DNA from: Colwellia sp. C2M11
GTDB taxonomy: Bacteria; Pseudomonadota; Gammaproteobacteria; Enterobacterales; Alteromonadaceae
NCBI RefSeq assembly: GCF_018860915.1
Contig: NZ_JAHKQD010000028.1
Location: 29,652 to 93,651 of the forward strand
DNA length: 64,000 nt
Direction: 5' to 3'
This document shows, in pieces, positions 37,243 to 47,936 of the stretch. The number at the start of each line of letters is the position of its first letter. The stretch's first letter is position 1. Both the position numbers and the translations under genes were made by a program. The notes beneath the pieces were generated by a model that searched no databases, was not told the origin of the DNA, and worked only from the letters and a program-made list of their open reading frames with translations.

Positions 37243-39114
37243 TTATTCAGTGATAACTTGATAGATGGTTACCGAGCCACTGACTTCATTACCAATAATC
37301 AGTAATGGCATTCCACTAGGACTTTGTTCACTCGGTACAAACGCGATACTTTCAGGGCCTAAATCACCAGCACTTTCAATCATTGTGCAGTCCATCCCTT
37401 CATTTGGATCACAAGGGTTATCTAAATCATCATCTAATTCAAAGTCTATGTCAAAATCACGATTATTATAAAAAGATGAAAAACTCACATCAAACGGATT
37501 AGTAATGTCATAAATGAATAAGTTTCCAGAGCGTTCGCTGGCTATAAAGCCATAAGTTCTTTCACCTATTTTTCCAACAGCAATAGCTTCAGGCTCGCCA
37601 CCTTTATCATCAGATCGATTATCACCTTTATTTTCGGTATGAGCACTATTAAAGTTATTACCGAGTACTGAGGCAGAAACTTTACCAAAGTCATCACCTG
37701 AATCAAAAATAAGATTGATATTTTGGTCCCAAATTGAGAATGAACGAGCGCCATAGCTATATAATGCTTCATAAGTACCATCATTATCAGCATCGCCTAA
37801 AGCGGTAGTGACTTTTAATCGACCTAAACCATCGTCACCGCCACTGGCATCGTAAATTGATTGTAATTCGGCAGATAAACTTTTATTCAATTCTGTAGGA
37901 TCAATGATATCAGCGACTCTAACTTCTTCTGAGTAAGCATCATAATCGCGAGAATCACCTTCGTTTGCTGATAATATAAAAGTTGCGCCATTCCATTGAT
38001 ACGCGGTGATCGTATCAGGTTGGTACATGCCAAATAAATTTGTAACATGTTGGAATGATGCGATTTCGTCTTTATTGGTAAAATCTAATTGAAACTCATC
38101 CCAATCTTTAAAACCTAACGGCTTAATTTCAATAGTATTTTCTTCTAAATTTAAAATACCAATAGCATTGTTTTCTTGTAATGATACATAAGCGGTTTTG
38201 CTATCGTCACTCACTGTTATATATTCTGGCTCTAAGCTTTGAGCAAGTGTTGTGCCTATTGGGCCAGCAAACTTTAATCCAGCTGCTTTTAATAGTGCTA
38301 ATCGTTTCGCGTCGGTATTAAAGTCATTGTCATCAAGTAAATCACTACTAAAAGTGATATCACTCGTTAAGTTTATTGTGCTACTTAAATCCTCAGGTAC
38401 TGAGTTATTGATATTGATTATTGAGATAGAACCTTCAGGATCAACAGAGTAATCATTTTTTGGTTCGCCTTCATTAGCAACTAATACTTTTTTTCCATCT
38501 GGGGTAAAGGTAAGCATGTCAGGTAGAGCGCCTACTTTAACGGCTTTAATAAACGAGCCTACACCTTGACTATTCAATTGATAAAATAATACGGCACCTT
38601 CTTGAGTTTTGTCATTAGCTTCGACCGCAATGGCTAAGTTGTTCTCAAAAATAGCAATAGAATTTGCCGCACCTAAGGTAATGGTCTCTCTTGTGTTATT
38701 CGACAGTAACACTTGCACTTCACTAGGAAAGTTAAAGGTAGTTGATGATAAACTAGTATCAGTAATTGGGTTGCCAACTTCTGTGGTTGGAAGGCTTACT
38801 AAATTAATTACTTCTATTTGGTTACTTGCACTATTAACCGCAAAAGCAGAGTTAGAGGCTTGATGAAATTGTACAATTTCAGCAGCACTTCTACCTGCTA
38901 TTTCACTACCTCCGGCACTAAAGCGTCCAACTACTTCAACACTCACCTGCTGCGTAGCATCTTTTCCTGGAATACCTTGAGGTCCAGTAGGGCCTTGCTG
39001 ACCGGGAGAACCTGCTATTCCGGCTTCGCCATTGTTTCCGTCATCACCAGTAAACTGGCAAGCAGAGAGAAGTGATATGATTGATAATGCTATTATTGAT
39101 TTTTTTATAGACAT
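37243..39114 (-). CDS. Choice-of-anchor I lipoprotein with collagen-like N-terminal segment
   Basis: The protein has 623 residues. A lipoprotein signal ends at LLSACQ (Cys19). It is followed by a short collagen-like Gly-X-Y stretch (about residues 23-50, including GSPGQQGPTGPQGIPG). The rest is a beta-propeller of the choice-of-anchor I family (mesenchyme-specific glycoprotein/alkaline phosphatase-like), with SVEVVGRFSAGG, MLTFTPDGKKVLVANEGEP, DTITAYQWNGATFILSANEG and ESIAFVP motifs. Acidic Asp-rich stretches near the C-terminus (DFELDDDLDNPCDPNEG) suggest calcium binding. It is probably a surface or periplasmic protein. Enzymatic function in this family is unproven. Confidence 0.85.
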   Translation of the reverse strand: MSIKKSIIALSIISLLSACQFTGDDGNNGEAGIAGSPGQQGPTGPQGIPGKDATQQVSVEVVGRFSAGGSEIAGRSAAEIVQFHQASNSAFAVNSASNQIEVINLVSLPTTEVGNPITDTSLSSTTFNFPSEVQVLLSNNTRETITLGAANSIAIFENNLAIAVEANDKTQEGAVLFYQLNSQGVGSFIKAVKVGALPDMLTFTPDGKKVLVANEGEPKNDYSVDPEGSISIININNSVPEDLSSTINLTSDITFSSDLLDDNDFNTDAKRLALLKAAGLKFAGPIGTTLAQSLEPEYITVSDDSKTAYVSLQENNAIGILNLEENTIEIKPLGFKDWDEFQLDFTNKDEIASFQHVTNLFGMYQPDTITAYQWNGATFILSANEGDSRDYDAYSEEVRVADIIDPTELNKSLSAELQSIYDASGGDDGLGRLKVTTALGDADNDGTYEALYSYGARSFSIWDQNINLIFDSGDDFGKVSASVLGNNFNSAHTENKGDNRSDDKGGEPEAIAVGKIGERTYGFIASERSGNLFIYDITNPFDVSFSSFYNNRDFDIDFELDDDLDNPCDPNEGMDCTMIESAGDLGPESIAFVPSEQSPSGMPLLIIGNEVSGSVTIYQVITE

Positions 39115-39235
39115 GTAAATTCCACTTATGTATTTTTATTTTAAAACGCATGAGTGTAATCACATTAAATGACATTTTTATAATAAATTAATGAAGGAAA
39201 TATTACAGCTGAAAAACAGGGGGTGATTAAGAAAT

Positions 39236-39272
39236 GAGCATATTTTAATGGTGAAACCACGCAAATATGCTC
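39236..39272. other. Inverted repeat in the gap between two minus-strand genes
   Basis: GAGCATATTT pairs with AAATATGCTC over a 17-base spacer that has its own small TGGT/ACCA hairpin. There is no T-tract. It could be a transcript-processing structure or a weak terminator of the DAHP synthase gene. Confidence 0.4.
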
Positions 39273-39352
39273 AAAGAGTTAGTCTAGGTATTAGCTGATA
39301 TATTTAGTTTAAAGGCTTAGTTCACTTGTAGATTGTCAACATGCTAACCAAA

Positions 39353-40402
39353 TTACTGTTTTAGTTTTACAGCGTTAGCGAGTAAGGCTAATATATCTTC
39401 ACTAACTGTTAAATCAATACAAGCATCGGTGATACTTTTACCGTAAACGAGAGGAACATCTGCTTTAACTACTTGATTTCCTGCTTCGATAAAGCTTTCG
39501 ATCATAACACCAAATACACTGTCGCTGCCTTGGTGGATTTGTTCAGCTAATGAACGAGCCACATCAATTTGCTTGTTATGATCTTTATAGCTATTACCAT
39601 GGCTACAATCTACCATAATACTTTGATTAAGTTGTGCTTTTGCTAGTTTTTCACAAGTATCTTTTATGTCTTCAGCACTATAGTTAGGTGTTTTACCGCC
39701 ACGTAATATGACATGGGCGAACGGGTTACCATGTGTACGATAAATACACATTTGTCCACTTTTATCGGGAGAATAAAGTACATGGGGCACGCTTGCTGCT
39801 TGAATCGCATCTAATGCTATTTTTACATTGCCATCGGTGCCATTTTTAAAACCAACAGGGCAGGAAAGGGCAGAAGCTAGCTCTCGATGAACTTGGCTTT
39901 CAGTCGTTCTCGCACCAATAGCCCCCCAACTTATAAGATCAGAGATATATTGCCCGGTAACCATATCTAAAAATTCAGTCCCTGCAGGTAAGCCCATTTC
40001 ATTGATATCAACTAGTAACTGGCGAGCAAGATTTAGCCCTTTTGCAACGTTAAATGATTTATCTAAGTCTGGGTCGCTAATGAGTCCTTTCCAACCTACC
40101 GTTGTGCGTGGTTTTTCAAAGTAAACACGCATCACAATCAATAATTCATTACTGTATTTATCACGTAATTTTTTTAACCGTTGTGCGTAATCAATAGCGG
40201 CTTTAGGATCATGAATCGAGCAAGGCCCAATAATAACTAATAAGCGCTTATCTTCGCCTGTGATTATCGCTTCGACTTCTTGTCGACTTTTCATAATAAA
40301 ATCGGCGGTGCGCTTACTCAGTGGTATTTGCTCTGCTAATTCGGCTGGTGACACTAAGTTTTCAATTAAACTTGTGCGTAATTCATCTGTTTTTATAGTC
40401 AT
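39353..40402 (-). CDS. aroH: 3-deoxy-7-phosphoheptulonate synthase (class I DAHP synthase, AroH-like)
   Basis: The protein has 349 residues. It condenses phosphoenolpyruvate and erythrose-4-phosphate in the first step of the shikimate pathway. The core motifs are IGPCSIHDP, VYFEKPRTTVGWKGLI, ISWGAIGARTTESQ, PVGFKNGTDG and MVDCSHGNSYKDH, with the metal-binding Cys in GPCS and the His in SHGN. The N-terminal TDELRT and the FLDMVTGQ/LISWGAIG forms match the E. coli tryptophan-sensitive AroH better than AroF or AroG. The allosteric effector should still be regarded as inferred. Note that the neighbouring ppsA and ppsR control the supply of its substrate phosphoenolpyruvate. Confidence 0.9.
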   Translation of the reverse strand: MTIKTDELRTSLIENLVSPAELAEQIPLSKRTADFIMKSRQEVEAIITGEDKRLLVIIGPCSIHDPKAAIDYAQRLKKLRDKYSNELLIVMRVYFEKPRTTVGWKGLISDPDLDKSFNVAKGLNLARQLLVDINEMGLPAGTEFLDMVTGQYISDLISWGAIGARTTESQVHRELASALSCPVGFKNGTDGNVKIALDAIQAASVPHVLYSPDKSGQMCIYRTHGNPFAHVILRGGKTPNYSAEDIKDTCEKLAKAQLNQSIMVDCSHGNSYKDHNKQIDVARSLAEQIHQGSDSVFGVMIESFIEAGNQVVKADVPLVYGKSITDACIDLTVSEDILALLANAVKLKQ

Positions 40403-40568
40403 GGGATTAATTATTTTGTTGCATTATACGCAGCAGTTTAAAAAGTGATAAAAATCCTGCGTATAAAGTAGGGTATGTGGCTAAGATAGCTAAATTAAGG
40501 GGTAATGTGAACTATTTTAACAATTTAAATAATGGTTAATTACCTTTGTTTGTTAATATATTTGTGCG

Positions 40569-41378
40569 TTAGTATTTATATCTTTGCAGTCCTGTTTCAT
40601 TTAGGATTTTAGCGGTAATCTCTTCTACTGAAAATTTAGTGGTATTAATAAAAGGAATCTTCTCTTTTTTATACAATTTTTCTACTTCACGTACTTCCAT
40701 TTTGCATTGTCTTGCTGAGGCATATTTAGAGTTAGACATTCTACCTTCACGAATATCGACTAAGCGTTGGGCATCTATGGTTAAGCCAAAAAGTTTCTTT
40801 TTATATGGTTTTAAGAAGTCCGGTATTCTAAGTTCATCCATGTCATCATCAGTAAAAGGATAATTAGCAGCTTTAATTCCATACTGTAAAGCTAAATAAA
40901 GTGAACTTGGTGTTTTACCTGAGCGAGAAACCCCAACTAAAATAACATCAGCTTCTTCATAATTGGTGACATTTGAACCGTCATCGTTGGCTAATGCATA
41001 ATTTACCGCTTCAATTCTATAATCGTAACTATTTTCTTGAATGCTATGTGTTCTATGCGCTTTAGGCTTAGCTTTCATATTTAATTTTTTTTCTAACGGT
41101 TCAACAAAATGCTCTAAAAAGTTAAATATAACACCATCACAACTATCAATTATTTCGCGGATTTCGTTATCTACAAAGGTATGAAATACCAAAGCAGGCT
41201 CTTTAGACCGAGCAGTTGCTTTATTGATTTTCTCTTTTGTCGCGAGTGCTTTTTCCGTTGTTTCAACAAAAGAAATCGTTTGATGCTCAAAAGTTGTGGG
41301 AAATAACGAAAGTAAAGCGTGTCCGAAGACCTCTGAAGTGATAGCTGTGCCATCGGAAATATAAAAAGCTGTACGCAT
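40569..41378 (-). CDS. ppsR: Phosphoenolpyruvate synthase regulatory protein (bifunctional kinase/pyrophosphorylase)
   Basis: The protein has 269 residues of the DUF299 family. The ADP-dependent kinase P-loop is GVSRSGKTPSS (about 147-157); FYISDGTAITSE at the N-terminus and EGRMSNSKYASARQC near the C-terminus are family signatures. The protein phosphorylates and inactivates PpsA at a threonine next to the catalytic His and also reverses this with Pi. It is divergent from ppsA across a 170-bp region, the standard arrangement in gammaproteobacteria. Confidence 0.94.
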   Translation of the reverse strand: MRTAFYISDGTAITSEVFGHALLSLFPTTFEHQTISFVETTEKALATKEKINKATARSKEPALVFHTFVDNEIREIIDSCDGVIFNFLEHFVEPLEKKLNMKAKPKAHRTHSIQENSYDYRIEAVNYALANDDGSNVTNYEEADVILVGVSRSGKTPSSLYLALQYGIKAANYPFTDDDMDELRIPDFLKPYKKKLFGLTIDAQRLVDIREGRMSNSKYASARQCKMEVREVEKLYKKEKIPFINTTKFSVEEITAKILNETGLQRYKY

Positions 41379-41548
41379 TTAAGGTCCTTATAATATAGTT
41401 TTGAAAGTAATACTGAAAACTTCTAAGTTTTATATCATTTTTGGTTTTAGTTTCAATAGTTGGCAGTGTAGAATGTTCCCAGTTATAAATATAGTAGTAA
41501 ACTTTAATTAGCTTTTTTATCTTTTTGTCGATTCAATGGAGAATTGTT

Positions 41549-43927
41549 GTGCAAGAAAATGTACTTTGGTATGAAAACTTGGGAATGGGTGATGTTGACC
41601 GCGTAGGCGGAAAAAATGCATCACTTGGAGAAATGATTTCAAATTTGTCAAACGTAGGAGTGCAAGTTCCTACAGGTTTTGCGACAACATCTTTTGCCTT
41701 TAATGAATTCTTAGAACAAAGTGGTATTAATGAGAAAATATACCAACTTCTTGATACCCTTGATGTTGATGATGTTAATGAATTATCAACATGCGGAGAA
41801 ACTATTCGCCAATGGATTATTGACACACCTTTCTTACCACAAATGCAACAAGACATTGAGCAGGCTTATAATAAATTAGCTGGTGACTTCACTGACGATG
41901 CTTCTTTTGCTGTACGTTCATCAGCAACCGCTGAAGATATGCCAGATGCTTCATTTGCAGGACAACAAGAAACCTTTTTGAATGTTCGTGGTCTTGAGGC
42001 CGTTATGATAGCAATTAAGCATGTCTTTGCTTCGCTGTTTAATGACCGAGCTATCTCTTACCGCGTTCACCAAGGTTATGATCATCGTGGTGTTGCACTA
42101 TCTGCCGGTATTCAACGGATGGTGCGTAGTGATATTTCAGCTTCAGGTGTTATGTTCACTATTGACACCGAATCAGGCTTTGAAGATGTTGTATTTATTA
42201 CATCGAGTTTTGGTTTGGGCGAAATGGTAGTACAAGGTGCTGTCAATCCAGATGAATTTTATGTGCATAAACCAACATTAGCGAAAGAAAAGCCTGCTGT
42301 TATTCGTCGTAACATTGGTAGTAAAGCCATTAAAATGGTTTACACTGCATCTCAAGAGCATAATAAACAAGTTGAAATTGTTGATATTGATGAGAAAGAT
42401 TCTAATCGTTTTTCATTAACAGACAATGAAGTGCAAGAGCTAGCTAAACAGGCTGTAATTATTGAAAAGCATTATGGTCGTGCAATGGATATTGAATGGG
42501 CTAAAGATGGTTTAGACAATAAACTTTATATTGTTCAGGCTCGCCCTGAAACTGTTAAAAGCCGTGAAAACACCAATGTAATGGAACAGTTCCAATTACA
42601 AACAAGTACTAATGTTATCTGTGAAGGTCGTTCTATCGGGCATAAAATCGGTAGTGGTGAAGCTAAAGTACTATCTTCAATTGAAGAAATGGATAAAATT
42701 TTACCTGGTGATGTACTTGTTACTGACATGACAGATCCAGATTGGGAGCCGATCATGAAGCGAGCTTCTGCCATTGTTACTAACCGTGGCGGTAGAACTT
42801 GTCATGCAGCGATAATTGCTCGTGAAATGGGTATTCCAGCGGTAGTAGGTTGTGGTAATGCAACCGATTTAATTAAAACTGGCGATGAGATTACTGTTTC
42901 TTGTGCTGAAGGTGATACCGGGTTTATTTACCAAGGTAAACTTGATTATACGGTTACCACGTCTGAAATCGATGCAATGCCAGAATTACCGCTTAAAATA
43001 ATGATGAACATTGGTAACCCAGACCGAGCATTTGCTTTTGCCAAATTGCCCAATGCAGGTATTGGTTTAGCGCGCTTAGAGTTTATTATCAATAAAATGA
43101 TTGGTATTCATCCAAAAGCATTATTAAATTTTGATAAGCAGTCTGCTGATTTACAAGACGAAATTAATGACATTATTGCCGGTTACGAAAGCCCAGTTGA
43201 GTTTTACATTGCTAAACTTACTGAAGGTATTTCAACGTTAGCATCCGCTTTCGCACCAGAAAAAGTGATTGTTCGTATGTCTGACTTTAAATCGAATGAA
43301 TATGCTAATTTAGTAGGTGGTGAAGAATTCGAACCTGATGAAGAAAACCCAATGATTGGTTATCGTGGTGCTGCACGTTACATTTCAAAAGATTTCCGTG
43401 ATTGTTTTGCATTAGAGTGTGAAGCAATTAAACGCGTAAGAAACGAAATGGATTTAACCAATGTAGAAGTGATGATTCCGTTTGTTCGAACTCTTGAAGA
43501 AGCAGCCGATGTTATTGATATTTTGGCAGAGCACGGTTTAAAACGTGGTGAAAATGGCTTACGTATTATTATGATGTGTGAATTACCGTCAAACGCTTTA
43601 CTCGCTGACCAATTCCTCGATTATTTTGATGGTTTCTCTATTGGCTCTAACGATTTAACTCAGCTAACACTCGGTCTAGATAGAGATTCAGGGTTAATCG
43701 CTCATTTATTTGATGAACGTGATCCTGCAATAAAAATCTTATTATCAATGGCAATTAGTGCATGTAAAAAACGTGGTAAATATGTCGGTATTTGTGGTCA
43801 AGGCCCGTCAGATCATGAAGATTTTGCTGCATGGTTAGTTGATCAAGGCATTGATAGTGTTTCATTAAATCCTGACACCGTTTTGCCAACATGGTTATAT
43901 TTAGCCGATAAGTTAGCCAATAAATAA
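41549..43927 (+). CDS. ppsA: Phosphoenolpyruvate synthase (pyruvate, water dikinase)
   Basis: 792 residues from GTG 41549, chosen because GGAG lies seven bases before it; an upstream in-frame TTG (41525) would include the ribosome-binding site in the coding region. The N-terminal ATP-grasp domain shows [20 protein letters not shown], the swivelling domain has the catalytic His in GGRTCHAAI (about 420, with the regulatory Thr just before it), and the PEP-binding TIM barrel ends with the catalytic Cys in GICGQGPSD. It converts pyruvate and ATP to phosphoenolpyruvate, AMP and Pi in gluconeogenesis, consistent with growth on pyruvate and lactate made by the fucose route. Confidence 0.95.
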   Translation: MQENVLWYENLGMGDVDRVGGKNASLGEMISNLSNVGVQVPTGFATTSFAFNEFLEQSGINEKIYQLLDTLDVDDVNELSTCGETIRQWIIDTPFLPQMQQDIEQAYNKLAGDFTDDASFAVRSSATAEDMPDASFAGQQETFLNVRGLEAVMIAIKHVFASLFNDRAISYRVHQGYDHRGVALSAGIQRMVRSDISASGVMFTIDTESGFEDVVFITSSFGLGEMVVQGAVNPDEFYVHKPTLAKEKPAVIRRNIGSKAIKMVYTASQEHNKQVEIVDIDEKDSNRFSLTDNEVQELAKQAVIIEKHYGRAMDIEWAKDGLDNKLYIVQARPETVKSRENTNVMEQFQLQTSTNVICEGRSIGHKIGSGEAKVLSSIEEMDKILPGDVLVTDMTDPDWEPIMKRASAIVTNRGGRTCHAAIIAREMGIPAVVGCGNATDLIKTGDEITVSCAEGDTGFIYQGKLDYTVTTSEIDAMPELPLKIMMNIGNPDRAFAFAKLPNAGIGLARLEFIINKMIGIHPKALLNFDKQSADLQDEINDIIAGYESPVEFYIAKLTEGISTLASAFAPEKVIVRMSDFKSNEYANLVGGEEFEPDEENPMIGYRGAARYISKDFRDCFALECEAIKRVRNEMDLTNVEVMIPFVRTLEEAADVIDILAEHGLKRGENGLRIIMMCELPSNALLADQFLDYFDGFSIGSNDLTQLTLGLDRDSGLIAHLFDERDPAIKILLSMAISACKKRGKYVGICGQGPSDHEDFAAWLVDQGIDSVSLNPDTVLPTWLYLADKLANK

Positions 43928-43951
43928 GCGGCATTATTGTTAATGAATAAG

Positions 43952-43984
43952 GCATCACTAGATAACTAGTGGTGCTTTTTTTTT
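43952..43984 (+). terminator. Rho-independent terminator after ppsA
   Basis: A near-perfect stem GCATCACTAG/CTAGTGGTGC with loop ATAA, then nine or ten T residues. It lies between convergent genes. Confidence 0.9.
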
Positions 43985-43992
43985 GATAAAAA

Positions 43993-44703
43993 TTAACTTG
44001 GCAATCCATTATTACGTAAATTTTTCACATTACGATTAATAATATGTCTTAAGGCAATTCTGTACAGTAGTTTTTTAAAGCCCTTTAGATTACTGCCGTG
44101 GATATTATAAAAATCGTCAGGGGTGTCGAATATGCCAAAATCATCGGCAATACCTCCAGATTGAATATAAGTAGACTCAGTTGTTATTTCATTGTCGGGT
44201 TGCTGTAAATTCGAAACATTAATACCATAGCCGTTAAAATTTTTATTGTTTGGATAGGCTTGTTGTACCTGAGTTAGTAATGTTTTATCAATAATGAAAC
44301 CTTCATGGTTTAGCCATACACCCTTAATTTTTACCTCTACCCAGCTATGCAAAATACGTTTTGGCGCAAGTAACATTAAGTCATTAGGAATAACGCCTCG
44401 TTGCAAAGCATTATAAATGGTAAAACCATGGAATTTACAGGGAATATTTAATGCTCTCAGTAAGGCCATAAATAATGTACTTTTAGTATTACATTGACCA
44501 TAACCATCATTAAGTACATCACTAGCAGGTATGGCGTCATCTCGGTTGTAACCAAACTGTATTTCATCACGGATAAAATAGTATACCGCTTGCAGTGCTT
44601 GCTCTGGTGCTAATGTTCGCCAAGCTTTGTGTTCGATAAGGGCTTGAATAGTTGGGTGCTGATAGTTAAGTAGTTCACTGCTTGCTATATAGTTCGTTGT
44701 CAT
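43993..44703 (-). CDS. Transglutaminase-like domain protein
   Basis: The protein has 236 residues. The papain-like triad is visible as Cys in GYGQCNTKSTLF (about 71), His in RILHSWVEV (about 118) and Asp in EGFIIDK (about 138). These are typical of bacterial transglutaminase-like (cysteine-protease fold) proteins. There is no signal peptide, so it is probably cytoplasmic. The domain occurs in peptidases, amidases and modification enzymes, and the substrate is unknown. The gene is followed upstream by an AraC-type regulator on the same strand, separated by 95 bp. Confidence 0.85.
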   Translation of the reverse strand: MTTNYIASSELLNYQHPTIQALIEHKAWRTLAPEQALQAVYYFIRDEIQFGYNRDDAIPASDVLNDGYGQCNTKSTLFMALLRALNIPCKFHGFTIYNALQRGVIPNDLMLLAPKRILHSWVEVKIKGVWLNHEGFIIDKTLLTQVQQAYPNNKNFNGYGINVSNLQQPDNEITTESTYIQSGGIADDFGIFDTPDDFYNIHGSNLKGFKKLLYRIALRHIINRNVKNLRNNGLPS

Positions 44704-44798
44704 ATTAACCTCTAAAATTTAACTTTATATTTCATTAATTTTTAGATAAGCATAACGAAGAGAAGCTGTGAATTATTGAATAAACTAGCTATGTTATT

Positions 44799-45539
44799 TT
44801 ATTTAAAGCAACTCAATAATTGTTTGCTGGTCATGCCAAAGGTGCTTTTAATGGTTCGACACAGATGTGCACTATCGCTAAAACCGGTAAGATAAGCTGC
44901 TTCCGTTATATTTCCCCCTGTGCTAATTGCCTGAATAGCGCATATTAGTCGACGCCATAATAAATAAGGCCGCCAGGATACACCTAACTCTTTAGTGACA
45001 AGGTGTAAAAATTGGCTCTCTGAAATTGCTAACCAATTCGCGACATCTTTTGCGCGCCATTGCTCGGGTTTCAGACAATCTCCGGTTAAACAGCTATCTA
45101 GTCGCGCAAGTAATTTTAATAAATGCTTACTTCGGCATTGATAAGGATTATTTTTTAACGACTCAACTAAAAGTGTGTACTGACCAAGATTTGTCAGTAA
45201 CGCACTTATGCTTACCTCTTCGCTGGGGATTAACATAGGCAAAGGGGGCAATGCCTTAGTCAATATTTGCGCTGAAAGTTCACGCATTGTGTTCCCAAGT
45301 TTACTCTCAGGCTCTGCAAGTATGATCCAACCTTCAGTCATTGATAACTGATGCACTTCGTTTGGCGGGATAATTTTTCCGGTTAATAATATCTCACCAT
45401 TTAATGTGCTAGTTTTACTAGGAATACAGAGTTGCCATAAAGAGTGTTTATGAGGCTTGGTATCAATTGCTGTGCCATGAGCCATGACTAAGCCAGGTGA
45501 CAAGTAGAAACAATGATGATTATTAAATGCTAAGGTCAT
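44799..45539 (-). CDS. AraC family transcriptional regulator
   Basis: The protein has 246 residues. The N-terminal half is a cupin-like sensor domain (HGTAIDTKPHKHSLWQLCIP). The C-terminal ~100 residues carry the two helix-turn-helix motifs of AraC/XylS proteins (LAISESQFLHLVTKELG and NITEAAYLTGFSDSAHLCRTIKSTFGMTSKQ). It probably controls itself or the neighbouring transglutaminase-like gene. Effector unknown. Confidence 0.88.
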   Translation of the reverse strand: MTLAFNNHHCFYLSPGLVMAHGTAIDTKPHKHSLWQLCIPSKTSTLNGEILLTGKIIPPNEVHQLSMTEGWIILAEPESKLGNTMRELSAQILTKALPPLPMLIPSEEVSISALLTNLGQYTLLVESLKNNPYQCRSKHLLKLLARLDSCLTGDCLKPEQWRAKDVANWLAISESQFLHLVTKELGVSWRPYLLWRRLICAIQAISTGGNITEAAYLTGFSDSAHLCRTIKSTFGMTSKQLLSCFK

Positions 45540-45735
45540 GGTGCTATATTACGTAATAAGTTTTGTCATGTTTACTATACGGGATAATTCTAGGTATTAA
45601 TGTAAACGAGTTAAGGTTACTTCGCAGGGAAATTATTAATAATGGAAAATAATTAATTTTCAACATAAATAGGCAGTTTTGACAATTCTAGACTAAAGTT
45701 AGGTTGTTATTAATATTTTAGGGCCCTTAATCCAT

Positions 45736-47820
45736 ATGGATTCACCTATAGATACTACTCTTTTAAATCATCAGTTTATAGTCAATGATCCGCTTCATTA
45801 TTTATTTGATGCGGTAAAGGCTATTGCTGTGCAAGGTTACGATGAAGAGAGATGTGTTATTTATTGGAATAAAGGGAGTGAGTTATTATATGGCTATACA
45901 AGTGAAGAGGCATTAGGGCAAAAACTAGAAGATTTAATTATTCCACATGACATAAGGAAACCTGTTGTTGATGAAATTACCGTTTGGTTGCAAAAAGGCA
46001 CTGAAATTCCTGCTTCTGAAATAACGCTACGTCACAAAAATGGTAAGGATGTCCCTGTATTTTCAAGTCATGTGATATTTACTAATAAATACAAGAATAA
46101 ACAATTGTATTGTATCGATGTAGATTTAGCCGATGTAAAAGCCGCACAGGCACTTGTCATTTATAAAGAGCGCATGCTGAAAGCCGCGTTTGAAACAATT
46201 CCCGATTTATTTTTTTTAATGGATGAAGAAGGTGTTATTAATTATTACCATACCAGTAATAAGAAGAATTTATATAAACTACCGAAAGACTTTATTGGTA
46301 AACCAATGGGTGATTGTTTACCCACTGATATTGCTGATAAATTCATTAAACACATTAAAAAAGTGGTTAAACAAAATACAGTCGAGTGTTTTGAATACAA
46401 ATTAACTATGCCTCAGGGCCTTGTTTATTTTGAAGCAAGAATAAGCCATTTACATGAATATAAACAAGTAGTGGTTATTATTCGTGATATTACAGAGCAG
46501 CACAAATCGGCAGAAATTATCAAACATCATGCCTATTATGATGCGTTAACCTTATTACCAAATCGTTTTCTTGCATTAGATCGATTATCCCAGTTGTTAA
46601 GAGAAGCTGAGAGAAATAATGAAAAAATAGCCATACTTTTCATTGATTTAGATGATTTTAAAAAAGTAAACGATACCTTGGGTCATGAAATAGGTGATAA
46701 ATTATTGATTGAGTCTGCAAATAGGTTAAATAAGGTTGTACGTAAGGAAGATACGGTTGGCCGGTTAGGTGGTGATGAGTTTATTGTCTTATTGAAAGAT
46801 GTAAATGATAACCTTAATGTGTTAACCGTTGTCGAAAATCTATTGAAATGTTTTAGAGAGCCTTTTAGTTTAGATGGTCGAGATTTAACTCTGACACTAA
46901 GTTTGGGGATTGCATTATACCCTGATAATGGAACAACTTCTTCTGAGTTGCTACGTAATGCTGATATAGCTATGTATCAAGCCAAATCGTTAGGACGAAA
47001 TACTTACTCATTTTTTACCAAAAAAATGAACAAAAGCATGCTACGTCGGTTAGAAATTGAAGAGCAAATGCATGGTGCATTAGAGCGAAATGAGTTTGAA
47101 GTACATTACCAACCCAAAATTGATATAAAACATAATAGTTTAGTTGGTGCAGAAGCATTATTGCGATGGCATAACCCATCTCTAGGTAATATTACCCCAG
47201 ATGAATTTATTCCTATTGCTGAACATACCGGGCTAATTGTACCAATTGGCAGTTTTGTGATTAAACAGGCGTTAAACTTTCTTCATCGGTGGCAGATTAT
47301 TCAACAAAATCCATATACCATGGCAATCAACATCTCACCACGTCAATTTCGAGATACAGAGTTACTTACTTTTGTTGAAAATACGCTTACCACTGAGAAT
47401 GTTAGCGCTAAAAGCATTGAGTTTGAAATTACAGAAGGCGTATTAATGAATGGGCAATCTTATATTCAGGAAGCATTAATTGGATTAAATAAATTGGGCA
47501 TAAAGCTTTCTATGGATGATTTTGGCACTGGATATTCGTCATTAAGTTACTTACGACGTTATCCTTTTGATGTTTTAAAAATAGATAGAAGTTTTGTTAA
47601 GGGTATTACCATCGACAAAGCCGATCTGGATCTGGTAAAAGCAATAATATCTATGGCGCACAGCTTAGGTATATTAGTTGTAGCTGAGGGCGTAGAAACG
47701 AAAGAGCAAGTCATTATACTGCATGAATTAAATTGTGATTATTTACAAGGGTATTATTATAACAAGCCAATGACTGAGCCAAATTTAATTGCGTACTCAA
47801 AAAAACTATTATGCTTTTAA
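45736..47820 (+). CDS. PAS-PAS-GGDEF-EAL protein, probable bifunctional cyclic-di-GMP enzyme
   Basis: The protein has 694 residues. Two PAS-type sensor domains (about 15-135 and 150-258), then GGDEF (about 265-430) with the intact motif RLGGDEF and the RKED inhibitory (I) site five residues before it, then EAL (about 440-694) with GAEALLRWHNP, ITEGVLM, DDFGTGYSSLSYL and EGVET. Both catalytic domains look active by motif, so the protein may make and break c-di-GMP, or have one dominating activity. There is no membrane segment; it is a cytoplasmic sensor. The PAS ligand is unknown. The gene stands alone. Confidence 0.92.
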   Translation: MDSPIDTTLLNHQFIVNDPLHYLFDAVKAIAVQGYDEERCVIYWNKGSELLYGYTSEEALGQKLEDLIIPHDIRKPVVDEITVWLQKGTEIPASEITLRHKNGKDVPVFSSHVIFTNKYKNKQLYCIDVDLADVKAAQALVIYKERMLKAAFETIPDLFFLMDEEGVINYYHTSNKKNLYKLPKDFIGKPMGDCLPTDIADKFIKHIKKVVKQNTVECFEYKLTMPQGLVYFEARISHLHEYKQVVVIIRDITEQHKSAEIIKHHAYYDALTLLPNRFLALDRLSQLLREAERNNEKIAILFIDLDDFKKVNDTLGHEIGDKLLIESANRLNKVVRKEDTVGRLGGDEFIVLLKDVNDNLNVLTVVENLLKCFREPFSLDGRDLTLTLSLGIALYPDNGTTSSELLRNADIAMYQAKSLGRNTYSFFTKKMNKSMLRRLEIEEQMHGALERNEFEVHYQPKIDIKHNSLVGAEALLRWHNPSLGNITPDEFIPIAEHTGLIVPIGSFVIKQALNFLHRWQIIQQNPYTMAINISPRQFRDTELLTFVENTLTTENVSAKSIEFEITEGVLMNGQSYIQEALIGLNKLGIKLSMDDFGTGYSSLSYLRRYPFDVLKIDRSFVKGITIDKADLDLVKAIISMAHSLGILVVAEGVETKEQVIILHELNCDYLQGYYYNKPMTEPNLIAYSKKLLCF

Positions 47821-47936
47821 TGAGATTACTTTAGCTAAGTTAATTATTAGCAATATCTAACTAAACATTTTTGTAAATAATTTGTTCAAATAAACCGTAT
47901 CAAGGATTAATCTAAAGCTAATTTAAGTAATAAGTC

